Source: Alphaproteobacteria bacterium (GTDB lineage: Bacteria > Pseudomonadota > Alphaproteobacteria > UBA8366 > GCA-2717185). Taken from it: 64,000 bases of DNA. The notes beneath the pieces are model-generated. The model was given only the letters and a program-made list of their open reading frames with translations. It made no database searches and was not told the DNA's origin. How positions within the stretch are numbered: position 1 is the first letter of the stretch; every line of letters begins with the position of its first letter. The stretch covers positions 1 to 64,000 of the forward strand of contig WLWY01000002.1 in the NCBI GenBank assembly GCA_012103325.1, in the 5' to 3' direction. Below are positions 43,732 to 53,189 of the stretch, in pieces. The position numbers and the translations under genes are program-made.

Positions 43732-45327
43732 ATGAAGCCGGGGTTACGTGTGGCATGTAAGACACTTATCGGCGCTTTCTTAACGCTGGCCGTCGCCGTT
43801 GGGACATTCGGCATGCCGTCTCCCGCAGGCGCACTTACAGTGGAACTTCGTGCCAGCGAATCCAAGGATGCGGCGGTGTCGGGAGCCGTCAAGCTGTACG
43901 GCGCATCCCATGCACTTGTTATTGGCAACGATCTCTATACGGGCGCATGGCCGCGGCTTTCCAATGCGATTAAGGATGCGCGCTTGATTGCGGAGGCGCT
44001 GAAGGCGAAGGGCTTCAAGGTCACCTTGTTGACCAACCTCAAATCTCGCGAACTAAGCGAAGCGCTGGAAACGTTCTTCTATGAGACCGGGCAGGACCCA
44101 GAGGCACGCCTATTTCTGTGGTATGCGGGGCACGGCTATTCGGAGCGGGGTGAGGGATATCTCGTACCGGTTGACGCGCCGGACCCCAGCGAAACCGGAC
44201 CGTTTCTGCGCAAGGCGCTGTCTCTGCGGCGTATGGGCGAGTATGTGCGCGGCGCCAGCGCGCTACACATTCTGTCGGTGTTCGATTCTTGCTTCGCGGG
44301 CACGGTTTTCAATGTCGGCCGCGCTAAGCCGCCGGCGGGCATTACCCATGCGACGACCCGCCCCGTGCGGCAATTTCTCACCAGCGGCGATGCGGGGCAG
44401 GAAGTCTCCGACGATGGGACGTTCCGCAAGCTGTTCATTCGTGCCCTTAACGGTGAAGTTCGCGCCGATGCCAATCGCGACGGTTATCTGGCGGCGAGCG
44501 AACTCGGTCTGTTCATGACCAGTGAGATCACCAACTATTCCAACGGCGGACAGACGCCGCGAAACGGCAAGCTGAACGATCCCGATCTGGACCAGGGCGA
44601 TTTTATTTTTCAGATCGCGGCGCTGGCGCCAAAGCACACGTCGTCAGCGAAACCACCGACGTCGATGGGCAGTGGCGGCCGATCGGCGGAATTGCTGTTC
44701 TGGGACACGGTCAAAGAGAGCCGCAACCCGGACGATTTTCAGGATTACCTATCGGCATTCCCGAGAGGCACCTTCGCGGGCCTCGCCAAGCGCCGTATCG
44801 CGGCGTTGAAGAATCCGCAAAAGCCCGTGAAGCGAAACCTCCCGGCTCAGCCGGGTGGGGCGGCGGAGGTCGCCTTCTGGAACAGCATTCAGAAGAGCCG
44901 GAATGCGTCAGATTTCAAGGATTACCGCACGCGATTTCCGAAGGGTGTTTTCGATAATCTCGCCAAGCGTCGCATTGCGGAATTGTCGGAAAAGGAGACG
45001 GCGTCGCTCACGCCTTTTGGGACGAATGCCGTCGGTACGTTCGATGGGCAGTACTCGACCAAAGGCAAACTCAATCCCATCTCTACCAGCTTTTACTTGG
45101 ATAAGAAGGGCCGGTTGCAGGGGAAATATGTGTATGGCGGCGGACGGTATCGCGGAACGCTGTCACATGTGCGCCGCATCGGTGAGTACGGCGTTGTCTT
45201 TCAATGGCGCGAGCAAGCAGGCAGTGGAGAGCTTACGATCTCTTTCGATCCGAAGTTCCGCAGTTTCTCCGGCTATTGGACGTGGGCGGGAAGCAGTGGG
45301 CGAAATAGTTGGATGGGTCAACGTTAG
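43732..45327 (+). CDS. secreted caspase-like (peptidase C14 / orthocaspase) protein with two FW repeats
   Basis: 531 residues from an ATG after ATGAAGGA. A signal peptide covers about residues 1-34. Then a caspase-fold domain (about 58-270) with the His-Cys dyad H134 (FLWYAGHGYS) and C187 (SVFDSCFAGT); SHALVIGNDLYTGAWPRLSNAIKDARLIAEALKAKGF is the usual start. Two 40-residue repeats follow, SAELLFWDTVKESRNPDDFQDYLSAFPRGTFAGLAKRRI and AAEVAFWNSIQKSRNASDFKDYRTRFPKGVFDNLAKRRI. The last 100 residues form a beta-rich domain. Bacterial orthocaspases cleave after Arg/Lys; the repeats suggest binding to a cell-surface partner. Confidence 0.88.
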   Translation: MKPGLRVACKTLIGAFLTLAVAVGTFGMPSPAGALTVELRASESKDAAVSGAVKLYGASHALVIGNDLYTGAWPRLSNAIKDARLIAEALKAKGFKVTLLTNLKSRELSEALETFFYETGQDPEARLFLWYAGHGYSERGEGYLVPVDAPDPSETGPFLRKALSLRRMGEYVRGASALHILSVFDSCFAGTVFNVGRAKPPAGITHATTRPVRQFLTSGDAGQEVSDDGTFRKLFIRALNGEVRADANRDGYLAASELGLFMTSEITNYSNGGQTPRNGKLNDPDLDQGDFIFQIAALAPKHTSSAKPPTSMGSGGRSAELLFWDTVKESRNPDDFQDYLSAFPRGTFAGLAKRRIAALKNPQKPVKRNLPAQPGGAAEVAFWNSIQKSRNASDFKDYRTRFPKGVFDNLAKRRIAELSEKETASLTPFGTNAVGTFDGQYSTKGKLNPISTSFYLDKKGRLQGKYVYGGGRYRGTLSHVRRIGEYGVVFQWREQAGSGELTISFDPKFRSFSGYWTWAGSSGRNSWMGQR

Positions 45328-45437
45328 AAGCAGTGTAAAATTTGACTCGCGAACGGTTTGCCGGTGAGGTCTTCACCCAATCGATACTGCCGGATGGCAT
45401 ACCATGCGATGTTGCAGAGGCACGAAGGGGAATGAAA

Positions 45438-45710
45438 ATGAACGAAGCGGAATTCAAACAAGCCTGTTTGGACGAAGGGTATGGCGTGGCGGAACCGTTT
45501 GAATGCGAGCCGAACCATAGCAACGATATGCACACGCACGAGTTCTCCGCGTTCGCCATGGTGACGCGCGGTGAGTTCACGATCGTTCGCGAAGACGGTC
45601 AGGTTACGCATAAGCTTGGTGAGAAATGGAAAGTGCCGGCGGGGACGCTACATTCTGAGCGCGCGGGCGCGGACGGCGCGGCGCTTCTGGTCGGCAGGAA
45701 GAGCGCTTAA
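45438..45710 (+). CDS. small cupin-domain protein
   Basis: 90 residues from the ATG at 45438 (AAGGGGAATGAAA upstream; 45432 is an alternative). A single cupin: CEPNHSNDMHTHEFSAFAMVTRGEFTIVRE holds His residues of motif 1, and WKVPAGTLHSERAGADGA those of motif 2. Metal binding through these His is likely. Its stop codon overlaps the original stop of the convergent ring-hydroxylating dioxygenase beta gene, so the two genes were tail to tail before the IS arrived. Confidence 0.8.
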   Translation: MNEAEFKQACLDEGYGVAEPFECEPNHSNDMHTHEFSAFAMVTRGEFTIVREDGQVTHKLGEKWKVPAGTLHSERAGADGAALLVGRKSA

Positions 45711-45793
45711 AGCGGGATAACCAGCAGCGTATCGATGCCGCGCGCGTCGAAGACGACGAGTTTTTCCGCAAACAACAGCGCGCCATCTTGTTC
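45707..45793 (-). pseudogene. 3' end of the Rieske dioxygenase beta-subunit gene, cut off by IS66
   Basis: Reading minus from the IS edge, removing one 8-bp target duplicate rejoins the frame of the gene at 48211-48606: GAA CAA GA|T GGC, then D-G-A-L-L-F-A-E-K-L-V-V-F-D and R-G-I-D-T-L-L-V-I-P-L and a TAA at 45707. That is the C-terminal strand typical of ring-hydroxylating dioxygenase small subunits. This piece encodes the last 26 residues and has no start of its own. Confidence 0.92.
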
Positions 45794-45857
45794 GTAAGCG
45801 TCCGGCCTGACCGCTCTGCCGTGCAGAAGAAGTGAGGTTTAGTGTCCACTTGTTTAG

Positions 45858-46235
45858 GTGGACACTAACGGGGATCAGGATGTGGCGAAGCGGGGCAAGC
45901 GTCGGCGCTGGAGTGCAGACGAGAAGCGGATGATTTGCGCACAGACGCGGTTTGCGGGCGTTTCGGTTTCACAGGTTGCACGGCGCTACAATGTGAACGC
46001 CAATCAGGTTTTCAACTGGCTGAAAGATCCCCGGTTTGCGGGAAGTGACACGGTCGATGACGCCGCCTGTTTCCTGCCGGTTGAGATTGCGCGTCACGTC
46101 GAGCACGAAGCCGAGCGCCCTGTTGGTGACGAAGGCAAGATCGAGGTCACGCTTGCCGGAGGTCATCGCTTGAGCATTAGCGGCCCTTACGATCCCGAAG
46201 CGCTCGTACGTCTGCTCCGGTGCTTGTCGGGATGA
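45858..46235 (+). CDS. tnpA: IS66 protein TnpA (HTH), copy 2
   Basis: 125 residues, GTG start, same sequence as the copy at 8085-8462: helix-turn-helix region [27 protein letters not shown] and a C-terminal [20 protein letters not shown] tail. It overlaps tnpB by 16 bases. Confidence 0.93.
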   Translation: MDTNGDQDVAKRGKRRRWSADEKRMICAQTRFAGVSVSQVARRYNVNANQVFNWLKDPRFAGSDTVDDAACFLPVEIARHVEHEAERPVGDEGKIEVTLAGGHRLSISGPYDPEALVRLLRCLSG

Positions 46236-46579
46236 TCCCGGTTCCCACGAACACGAAGGTTTGGCTTGCGGCCGGCGTGACGGACATGCGTAAGGGGTTC
46301 AATGGGCTGTCAGCGCAAACAGAGAAGGTTCTAAAGGCGGCGCCGTATTGCGGTCATCTGTTCGTCTTCCGGGGTCGCCGTGGCGATCTGATCAAGGTGA
46401 TCTGGTGGGACGGGCAAGGGGCATGTCTGTTCTCGAAGCGTCTGGAGAAGGGACGGGTTGTCTGGCCGTCTGCGAAAGCGGGCAAGGTTGCGCTGACCCC
46501 GGCTCAATTGGCGATGCTGCTGGAAGGGATTGATTGGCGCATACCACAACGAACGTGGCGTCCCCTGACGGCTGGGTAA
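46220..46579 (+). CDS. tnpB: IS66 accessory protein TnpB, copy 2
   Basis: 119 residues, IS66 Orf2 family with [12 protein letters not shown] and [21 protein letters not shown]. It differs from copy 1 at one residue (Val in GRVVWPS) because of a T-to-G difference at 46457. Which variant is ancestral cannot be told from two copies. Confidence 0.93.
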   Translation: MLVGMIPVPTNTKVWLAAGVTDMRKGFNGLSAQTEKVLKAAPYCGHLFVFRGRRGDLIKVIWWDGQGACLFSKRLEKGRVVWPSAKAGKVALTPAQLAMLLEGIDWRIPQRTWRPLTAG

Positions 46580-46651
46580 AGTCGTTTCACAGCAAAGGGT
46601 TGTCAATTTCCGGGGATTCCCATGCGGGGTGGCGGCTGATAGATTGCCGGC

Positions 46652-48163
46652 ATGCTCGACGACGCTGAGAACCTCCCGAATGAACCTGCCGCATTAAAAG
46701 GTCTGGTGGCATCGCTGGCGTCGGAAGTGAAGTCACAGGCGGTGTTGATCGAGAAGCTCCAACACCAATTGGCCGGGATGCGCCAGCATCGCTTCGGGTC
46801 GCGCTCGGAGGCTCTGGATCAACTGGCGTTGACGCTGGAAGACGAAGAGATTGCGGCGTCCGCGCAGGAGCCCGCGTCAGACGATGCAAATGCAGATCAA
46901 TCTGCAGCGCCAAAAGACAAGCCCAAACGTAAACCGCTGCCCGGTCATCTCCCACGCAACGAGACAACACTGTCGCCGGGCGATGCCTGTGGGGAATGCG
47001 GCGGTGCGCTCAAAACGCTTGGCGACGATGTCACCGAGGAACTGGAATATGTCCCCGGACGTTTTGTCGTGAACCGGATTGTTCGCCCGCGCATGGCCTG
47101 CACCTGCTGTGAGACGTTCCATCAGGCAGCCCTGCCGTCGCGGCCGATTGAGCACGGGCGGCCCGGTCCTGGCCTACTGGCCCATGTGCTGGTCAACAAG
47201 TACGCCGATCATTCGCCTTTGTACCGGCAAAGTCAGATATTCCAGCGCGAGGGGATCGATCTGGACCGCTCCACCCTGGCCGATTGGGTTGGCAAATCCA
47301 CGGCTCTGTTGGAACCTTTGGCGGACGCCGTCGCGCGCCATGTTTTAAAGGGACAGGCCCTCTTCGCCGATGATACGCCGGTAAAAATGCTGACCCCAGG
47401 CTCCGGTAAAACCAGGACCGCGCGGCTTTGGGCCTATGTCCGCGATGAACGACCCTGGGCCGGAGAGGCGCATCCTGCCGCATGGTATCAGTTCTCGTCC
47501 GACAGGAAGGGCGTTCGCCCGCGCGAACATCTAGCGGACTTCACGGGCTTCATGCATGCCGATGGCTATGCGGGGTTCAATGACCTGTACCGCACGGGCA
47601 AGGTGACGGAAGTGGCCTGCATGGCCCATATCCGACGCAAGTTCGTCGATATCCACAAAGCTCAGGGATCGGCGATTGCCGAGGAAGCCATAAAACGTAT
47701 CGCCACACTCTATGGCGTCGAGAAGGAGGTTCGGGGCCAATCGCCGGATCAACGGGTGAAGATCAGGCAGCGCCAATCAAAACCAATCTTCGACGACCTG
47801 GAATCATGGCTGCATGCCCAATTGACCCGGATATCCGGCAAATCACCCTTAGCCGGTGCTATTCGCTACGCCCTGACCCGCATGAAGAAGCTGCGACCAT
47901 ATCTAGATCACGGCTTTCTTGAACTCGACAACAATACCGCAGAGCGATCCATGCGGCCCATCGCCCTGGGGCGGAAGAATTATCTCTTCATGGGGTCCGA
48001 GGCCGGCGGCAAATCAGCCGCCATCGCCTATACGCTGATCGAGACAGCAAAACTCAATGGCGTCGATCCGCAGGCCTGGCTAACCGACACGCTAGCCTGT
48101 ATCGCCGACCATAAAATCAATCGGATCGACGAACTGCTCCCCTGGCGTTACGCTCAAACCTGA
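46652..48163 (+). CDS. tnpC: IS66 transposase TnpC, copy 2
   Basis: 503 residues, identical to the copy at 6157-7668, with the coiled-coil N-terminus, Cys cluster and C-terminal [20 protein letters not shown] block. The 50 bp between its stop and the IS end carry the right inverted repeat. Confidence 0.95.
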   Translation: MLDDAENLPNEPAALKGLVASLASEVKSQAVLIEKLQHQLAGMRQHRFGSRSEALDQLALTLEDEEIAASAQEPASDDANADQSAAPKDKPKRKPLPGHLPRNETTLSPGDACGECGGALKTLGDDVTEELEYVPGRFVVNRIVRPRMACTCCETFHQAALPSRPIEHGRPGPGLLAHVLVNKYADHSPLYRQSQIFQREGIDLDRSTLADWVGKSTALLEPLADAVARHVLKGQALFADDTPVKMLTPGSGKTRTARLWAYVRDERPWAGEAHPAAWYQFSSDRKGVRPREHLADFTGFMHADGYAGFNDLYRTGKVTEVACMAHIRRKFVDIHKAQGSAIAEEAIKRIATLYGVEKEVRGQSPDQRVKIRQRQSKPIFDDLESWLHAQLTRISGKSPLAGAIRYALTRMKKLRPYLDHGFLELDNNTAERSMRPIALGRKNYLFMGSEAGGKSAAIAYTLIETAKLNGVDPQAWLTDTLACIADHKINRIDELLPWRYAQT

Positions 48164-48210
48164 GCGTAACAGTCCAACGTCATCATAGGCAGGGCTGCTT
48201 TACCGGACGC

Positions 48211-48606
48211 TCACTCTTGTTCCACAATTCGGTCGAGATAGCGGCCTGTGCTGAACAGCATGGTGTCCCCATCACGCATGATGCGGGTGACCTGATAACT
48301 GGTCTCCGCCCGCAACCCGGTATCATCTGCATCCTTGATCAGGGTGGTGGAGAGGATATGGCGATAGCGGTGGTCCTCGTAGATATTGGCTTCGCGCAAC
48401 GCCATGATCCGGTCCCGCAGCATGTCGCGCGAGTCGCAGTCGATCACGCCGAGCGGTAGGCCCTGCTCATGGTTTTCGGCCGAGATGATCTTGTAGACGC
48501 AGTCTTCGGTGAAATATTCCGGCCATTCCTCGAACCGGCCCTGGTCGAGGCTGTCGGCGTAGCGCGCCAACAGGTCCTGCACCCGTAACTGCCGTTCGAC
48601 GTCCAC
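48211..48606 (-). pseudogene. Rieske dioxygenase beta subunit, truncated by IS66
   Basis: Starts at a GTG (48606) whose G is shared with the TAG stop of the alpha-subunit gene, so translation was coupled. 131 residues remain: VQDLLARYADSLDQGRFEEWPEYFTEDCVYKI is the SnoaL/NTF2-like start of small subunits and YRHILSTTLIKDADDTGLRAETSYQVTRI the central sheet. The reading ends EQE followed by a TGA created by the IS end. Rejoined with 45707-45793 the intact protein would have about 156 residues, close to the family norm. Loss of the last strand probably destabilises the subunit. Confidence 0.92.
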
Positions 48607-49853
48607 TACAGACCCATCTGCGCCCGATAGGCGGCCCAGAAGCCGCGCACCGAGGCCTCGGTGGTACGCGTGTCCTGGCTGACATGGTCGCGGCCACCCA
48701 TTTCGATGATCGATGTCTCGTCGAGCGCACCGGGAATGCCGCGCTGTACGAAAGCGCCGACCGCGCCGTCTTCCATCGATATGTAGCCCGCCGGCCCGAT
48801 CAGGTTGGCCTGTTTCAGGCGCATCTTCGTCGTCCGTTCGTCATCGTCCGCGAAGCCCAGCACGGTCCAGTTCAATTCCGTCTTGTCGATCCCTTTGGGC
48901 AGGACCTGTCGCACGGCGATACTGTTCTCGACCTGTTGCAGGATGAAGTTGGGAAAAACCGAAAGGATCTGCACATTGATGCCATCGCCAAACTCGTCAT
49001 AGGCATCGAGCAGCGACGGATCGTTTAAGCGATAATCGTCGCGGCTGGCGCGCAATTTGGACTCGTCGTACTCCGCATTGGCATGAATGGTGCTCCGCTT
49101 GGAATAGCTGGCGTGGTTGCCGCCGGTCGGGTCGATCACGACGCCGCCTTCGGACGCCAGCCGGTTAAGCTTGAAGGTGGCAAAGAACAGATGCAGCAAG
49201 CCGGCGTGATAAGTGTCCTTCACGTTCTCGACATAGAGCTTCCAGTTGTTGTTCAAATTCTGCGTATGATAGCCAAGGATGCGTAGCGGCCGGTTCAAGA
49301 CTCGCTGTAGGCGCTGCACAATGTCTGGCCCGATGAATTCTTCGAGCGTTGGCGCTTGGTCGGAAAAGGTTGCGAAGACGAGGCCGCACAGTTCCGCCGT
49401 GCGCAGTGGCCGTAGCCTATGATTCTCGACGCGGAAGTCGTCCGGCATGCCGCCGCGGCCTTTGACGCCTTTCTGGAAGGCGGCGCTACGCAGCTCGCCC
49501 TTCAGTCCATAAACCCAGTTGTGATAGACGCAGGTCAGCGTGCGGGCATTGCCGCGGTTCTTCAGGCAGACCAGCGCGCCCTTGTGAACACAACGGTTTT
49601 CGAAGGCGTTCAGATCGCCATTTTCATCTCGCGTAACAACGACGGGCGTCTCACCAGCGAAGGTCGTCTTGTAATCGCCCGGGTTTGGCACCTCGTCAGC
49701 GAGGCATAGCAATTGCCAGGTCGGCCCCTGAAAGATGCGTTCTTGCTCGGCCGCGTGAACGGCGGGGTCCGCAAAGGCACGATAGGGCACCCGGCTGTTA
49801 CCGCCATCGGGCCAATCGAGCACCGGGTTCGAATTGGATAACGCGTCAGGCAT
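48606..49853 (-). CDS. Rieske ring-hydroxylating dioxygenase, alpha subunit
   Basis: 415 residues from an ATG after GGAGCGACGCC. The Rieske [2Fe-2S] ligands are C88, H90 (RCVHKG) and C108, H111 (CVYHNWVYG). The mononuclear iron site is D213-x2-H216-x4-H221 (VKDTYHAGLLHLF), with N210 nearby as in other dioxygenases. It dihydroxylates an aromatic ring together with the beta subunit, ferredoxin and reductase; no separate ferredoxin or reductase is seen next to it. The gene is third in a minus-strand unit with an aminotransferase and a phosphotriesterase-like hydrolase. Its beta partner is interrupted by IS66. Confidence 0.92.
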   Translation of the reverse strand: MPDALSNSNPVLDWPDGGNSRVPYRAFADPAVHAAEQERIFQGPTWQLLCLADEVPNPGDYKTTFAGETPVVVTRDENGDLNAFENRCVHKGALVCLKNRGNARTLTCVYHNWVYGLKGELRSAAFQKGVKGRGGMPDDFRVENHRLRPLRTAELCGLVFATFSDQAPTLEEFIGPDIVQRLQRVLNRPLRILGYHTQNLNNNWKLYVENVKDTYHAGLLHLFFATFKLNRLASEGGVVIDPTGGNHASYSKRSTIHANAEYDESKLRASRDDYRLNDPSLLDAYDEFGDGINVQILSVFPNFILQQVENSIAVRQVLPKGIDKTELNWTVLGFADDDERTTKMRLKQANLIGPAGYISMEDGAVGAFVQRGIPGALDETSIIEMGGRDHVSQDTRTTEASVRGFWAAYRAQMGL

Positions 49854-49924
49854 GGCGTCGCTCCGAATTGCTTGCTCTGGAAAACACTACCCAGTTTTTC
49901 GCGGCATGGGAACGGCAACGGGCG

Positions 49925-50974
49925 TCAGATGAACGTCAGGAGACGCCTTGGCGTGTCGACAATAATCGCCTTGATCTCTTCTTCCGTGAAGTTGCGCAGC
50001 CGCATCAGGGGAATGGCGTTTTCGAAAATATGTCCGTAGCCGTGGCCGCCGTAGGATTTGAGCCGGGTCAGGTAGCAGATATCGTGGCTGATAACGATTT
50101 GGTCGAGATGGCCGCGCTCGATGAGCGCCCGGATCAGCCGGAGGCGGATGGCGTCGTTCGGCATGTCTATTTTGGGGTTGAGCGCGTAGTAGATGGTTTC
50201 CTGTCCGAACAGATCGAATTCGATGACGCAGCCGGTATCCGCCAGTCGGAACAGGCGTTCATGGTCGAAGATGGTGCGGTCGATATGACTAATGATCGTA
50301 CGCTCCGCCACACCGTCATGGGCGGCAATGAAGTCCATGACTTCCTGCGGCTGGTCGGCGTCGCGTCCGGGGTGAATGTTGAGCGCCGCGCCGGTTTCCC
50401 GTTGCGCGATGATGGCGCCTTGCATGACGCGTTTTTCGAGGTCGGTCCAGGGCGACTGGCAACCGATTTCGCCGATCACGCCAGCTCGGATGTCGGTGCC
50501 CCAGGCGCCTGAGAAAATCTGCTCGACCATCTCTGCGGCGAAGCTGTCGACATCACGCGCCCGGTTGGCTTCGTCCTGATATTCGTCGACATAATGGCCA
50601 CAGCCCATCACGACATGGGCGCCGGAGTCGCGCGAGACCTGAGCCAACGCATCGGGGGCTGGCGCCAGTCCTCCGGAGCTGAGCTCTACGATGGTGTTGC
50701 CGCCGGCTGCGACCATTTCCTTCACTTCGAAGGTGGCGATCTCCGGTGAGCGGGAAATGTAGTTTCTCGGCACCTTCACGCGGCCATAGTTGAACTGCCA
50801 GCAATTGCAGAGCGAAATTTCCGGCCCCTGGTCTCTTTCCTTGGCCATCGCCGGCGTACGGATATCCCAGACCAAATGTTCGTGCATCAGCGTATTGCCG
50901 AGGTCGGCAGGGTCGATCAGACCCAGTACGGTTTGCGCTTTGCCCTTAAGTGCGTCTCTGGAAAGCTGTGCCAT
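49925..50974 (-). CDS. phosphotriesterase-family metal-dependent hydrolase
   Basis: 349 residues. TIM-barrel amidohydrolase of the PTE family: first metal motif H31-x-H33 (LMHEHLVWD), ELSSGGLAPAPDALAQVSRDSGAHVVMGCGHY, FSGAWGTDIRAGVIGEIGC, LNIHPGRDADQ, ISHIDRTIFDHERL and HLDQIVISHDICYL with the last metal Asp. Natural members are often lactonases or act on small carboxylic esters rather than phosphotriesters. It follows the aminotransferase with an 11-bp gap and precedes the Rieske alpha gene by 71 bp, so it is part of the same catabolic operon. Confidence 0.88.
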   Translation of the reverse strand: MAQLSRDALKGKAQTVLGLIDPADLGNTLMHEHLVWDIRTPAMAKERDQGPEISLCNCWQFNYGRVKVPRNYISRSPEIATFEVKEMVAAGGNTIVELSSGGLAPAPDALAQVSRDSGAHVVMGCGHYVDEYQDEANRARDVDSFAAEMVEQIFSGAWGTDIRAGVIGEIGCQSPWTDLEKRVMQGAIIAQRETGAALNIHPGRDADQPQEVMDFIAAHDGVAERTIISHIDRTIFDHERLFRLADTGCVIEFDLFGQETIYYALNPKIDMPNDAIRLRLIRALIERGHLDQIVISHDICYLTRLKSYGGHGYGHIFENAIPLMRLRNFTEEEIKAIIVDTPRRLLTFI

Positions 50975-50985
50975 TGGTCAGTCCG

Positions 50986-52296
50986 CTAGGAGCGTTGTGT
51001 GAGTAGAGGCTTGCGAAGTGCGACGACATCGTCGAGCGCGGCGATGAATTCGTCGAGCTCTGCGTCGGTCAGCACGCTGGAAAGGGCGATGAAGCCGCGC
51101 CGGGCGACATAAAATCCACGCTCCAGCAGGTCGAGGAACAGCAGTTCCTTCGCGCGGTCGTCGCTGTCGGCGATATCGTCGATCGTGTGCAAGGGGCCGG
51201 TGACGCCATGCAGGTTCATCAATGATCCGACACCGGATGCGTGGAGCGCGACGTTGTGCGTTTCGAAGATGCTGTTGATGCGATTGCGGAAGGCGTTGCC
51301 GGTCTCATGCAGTCGTTCGGCGATATCCGGCGTGAACGCTTCCGTCATGGCGGCGATTCCGGCATGCATAGAGAGAACGTTGTTGTTGAAGGTGCCTGCG
51401 TGCGGCATCGCATTCGGCGCCGTCGGGTCATAGATTTTCATCAGCTCTTCGCGGCCGCCGAAGGCGCCGAACGACATGCCCCCGCCGATCCATTTACCGA
51501 GCGCGATCATGTCGGGCGTGATGCCGTATTCGCCGTGTGCGCCGCCGCGTCCGAACCGCGATGTCATGACTTCGTCGAAAATCAGGATGCTCCCGCTGGC
51601 CGTCGCTTCCTCGCGGAGCATGACTAGAAAATCCGGATCGCCGGGGATGCAGCCGCTCGATCCCAACATCGGCTCGACCGTGATACAGGCAAGTTCGTTG
51701 GCGTTCTCCCGGATGAGCGCCCGTGTGCGTTCGATATCGTTGAAGTGGCCCAGCACATAAGGGAAGGGGGCATTGATCGGAATCCCGCCGCCGCCGAAAT
51801 ACAACAACCCGCCGTGGTAACCACCGTAGAAGACCATCACCTTGTCGCGGCCGGTCAGGTGCCGGGCGGTTGAGATGGCCATGAGGTTGGCCTCGGTGCC
51901 GGAATTAGTAAACCGGACCTGCTCGACCGCCTCGAAGCGCTTGGCGACCAGGCCGGCAAGCTTGAACTCGGCGAGATTATGCGCGCCTAGATTCAGTCCG
52001 ACGTCGAGCGCGGTATCGATGGCGCGGCGGATTGCCGGATGGGAGTGACCGAACACGCCTGCTGTATACTCGCCGAGCAGATTCAGATACCGATGTCCGT
52101 CCACGTCATGCAGATAGGCGCCTTCGCCGCGTGCTGCGCGCATGGGAAACGGGCCATGATACAGGACTGTTCGCGTGTTTCCGCCAGGAAGGTGGCGGCA
52201 AGCGTCTTCATGGGCTTGCCGTGTTTTGGGACGTTTATCGGCATAGAGCGCCCGCGCATCGTCAAGCGCCTCATCCATTGATAGGTTGCGTCGCAT
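50986..52296 (-). CDS. class III aminotransferase (glutamate-1-semialdehyde aminomutase-like)
   Basis: 436 residues, ATG after GGGAGCCCTT. PLP fold type I: the Asp in SGSILIFDEVMTSRFG stacks on the pyridine N, and the Lys in PDMIALGKWIGGGMSFGAFGG forms the Schiff base. RFTNSGTEANLMAISTARHLTGRDKVMVFYGGYHG is the phosphate-binding stretch. Similar to glutamate-1-semialdehyde 2,1-aminomutase but in a catabolic operon, so more likely an omega-type transaminase acting on an amino group of the same compound the dioxygenase attacks (inference). First gene of its unit. Confidence 0.88.
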   Translation of the reverse strand: MRRNLSMDEALDDARALYADKRPKTRQAHEDACRHLPGGNTRTVLYHGPFPMRAARGEGAYLHDVDGHRYLNLLGEYTAGVFGHSHPAIRRAIDTALDVGLNLGAHNLAEFKLAGLVAKRFEAVEQVRFTNSGTEANLMAISTARHLTGRDKVMVFYGGYHGGLLYFGGGGIPINAPFPYVLGHFNDIERTRALIRENANELACITVEPMLGSSGCIPGDPDFLVMLREEATASGSILIFDEVMTSRFGRGGAHGEYGITPDMIALGKWIGGGMSFGAFGGREELMKIYDPTAPNAMPHAGTFNNNVLSMHAGIAAMTEAFTPDIAERLHETGNAFRNRINSIFETHNVALHASGVGSLMNLHGVTGPLHTIDDIADSDDRAKELLFLDLLERGFYVARRGFIALSSVLTDAELDEFIAALDDVVALRKPLLTQRS

Positions 52297-52397
52297 AAGG
52301 GCTCCCGGGAAGGTCAGGCAACGTTTCCGGCAACGTTAGTCGTATTCTTATGGATATGCCAATCTCAGAGTTCTGAAACGCTTCAAAAGGATCCGTC

Positions 52398-53183
52398 ATG
52401 GAATATCGTCACATTAAGGTAGACCGAGGCGGCGAAATCGCAACGGTTACGTTCAATCGGCCCGAAGTCGCGAATGCGCTGAACGCGCGGCATTTGCAGG
52501 AGATCGAGCATGCTGCGTTGAGTTTCCGCGACGATGCGGAGGCGCGAGTTGTGATCTTCGAAGGCGCGGGCAAGCATTTCACGTCGGGGGCCGATCTTAG
52601 CGAGCGCCAGCCGGCAGATGATCGTCTTGTGGTTCAGCGGCAGAAACGCCGGATCGGTCAGCGATGTATCCAGGCGCTCTTGGATATGGACCAGATCACT
52701 ATCGCGGCATGGACAGGTGCGGCGATGGGCGGCGGCGCGTGCATCGCATCGGCACTCGATTTCCGGGTTGGCGCGGAAGACTGCTTCATGTCATTCCCCG
52801 AAATCCTGATTGGCGTGCCGCTGATGTGGCAAAGCCTGCCAATTTGTGTGCATTTGATGGGCCCGGCACGGGCAAAACGGATCGTCATCAGCGGCGAACA
52901 TGTGCGAGGGCCGACCCTGTTGGAGTGGGGTGTGCTAGACGAGATGGTAGCAACCGGCGCGGTATCGGATACGGCGATGGAATGGGCAAAGCGCTACGCC
53001 GCGCAGCCGCCCATTGCCGCACAGATGATCAAGCGCAGCGTCAACGCGATTTCCGGCGCGCTCGACCGCTCGATTATGCATATGGATTTCGACCAGCATC
53101 TGCTGGCAAGCGGGACGGAAGATGCGGCAATCGCCGTTGCTTCCTATCGCGGCGACGCACCGCGCGTGTTCAAGGGCAACTAA
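52398..53183 (+). CDS. enoyl-CoA hydratase/isomerase (crotonase) family protein
   Basis: 261 residues, ATG after AAAAGGATCCGTC. Crotonase fold: IATVTFNRPEVANALNARHLQEIE, oxyanion segments GAGKHFTSGADLSE and AAWTGAAMGGGACIASALDFRVGAEDCFMSFPEI. In place of the usual catalytic Glu after GGG the sequence reads ACIASALD, so hydratase chemistry is uncertain and isomerase or hydrolase activity is possible. Divergent from the aminotransferase with about 100 bp between; convergent with the large redox fusion gene. Confidence 0.85.
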   Translation: MEYRHIKVDRGGEIATVTFNRPEVANALNARHLQEIEHAALSFRDDAEARVVIFEGAGKHFTSGADLSERQPADDRLVVQRQKRRIGQRCIQALLDMDQITIAAWTGAAMGGGACIASALDFRVGAEDCFMSFPEILIGVPLMWQSLPICVHLMGPARAKRIVISGEHVRGPTLLEWGVLDEMVATGAVSDTAMEWAKRYAAQPPIAAQMIKRSVNAISGALDRSIMHMDFDQHLLASGTEDAAIAVASYRGDAPRVFKGN

Positions 53184-53189
53184 GGGTTC

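Larger units (their letters stand above)
45794..48214 (+). mobile_element. IS66-family insertion sequence, copy 2 (with target duplication)
   Basis: 2421 bp, ends GTAAGCGTCCGG at 45794 and the complement of GTGAGCGTCCGG at 48214. Same content and near-identical sequence as copy 1 at 6106-8526, inverted relative to it. It interrupts the dioxygenase beta gene, with its right end supplying a premature stop. The very high identity to copy 1 means the two derive from recent transposition of the same element. Confidence 0.96.
45786..48222. repeat. 8-bp target-site duplication of IS66 copy 2
   Basis: TCTTGTTC occurs directly before the element (45786-45793) and directly after it (48215-48222). Eight base pairs is the length typical of the IS66 family. 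The duplicates fall inside the dioxygenase beta-subunit gene and prove a simple insertion. Confidence 0.95.

Noticed and set aside
6106..48214. The two IS66 copies as ends of one 42-kb composite transposon, or as partners of an inversion
   Set aside because: Copy 2 has its own perfect 8-bp duplication and its flanks rejoin one gene, so no exchange took place between the copies; the 37 kb between hold ordinary chromosomal-looking genes.
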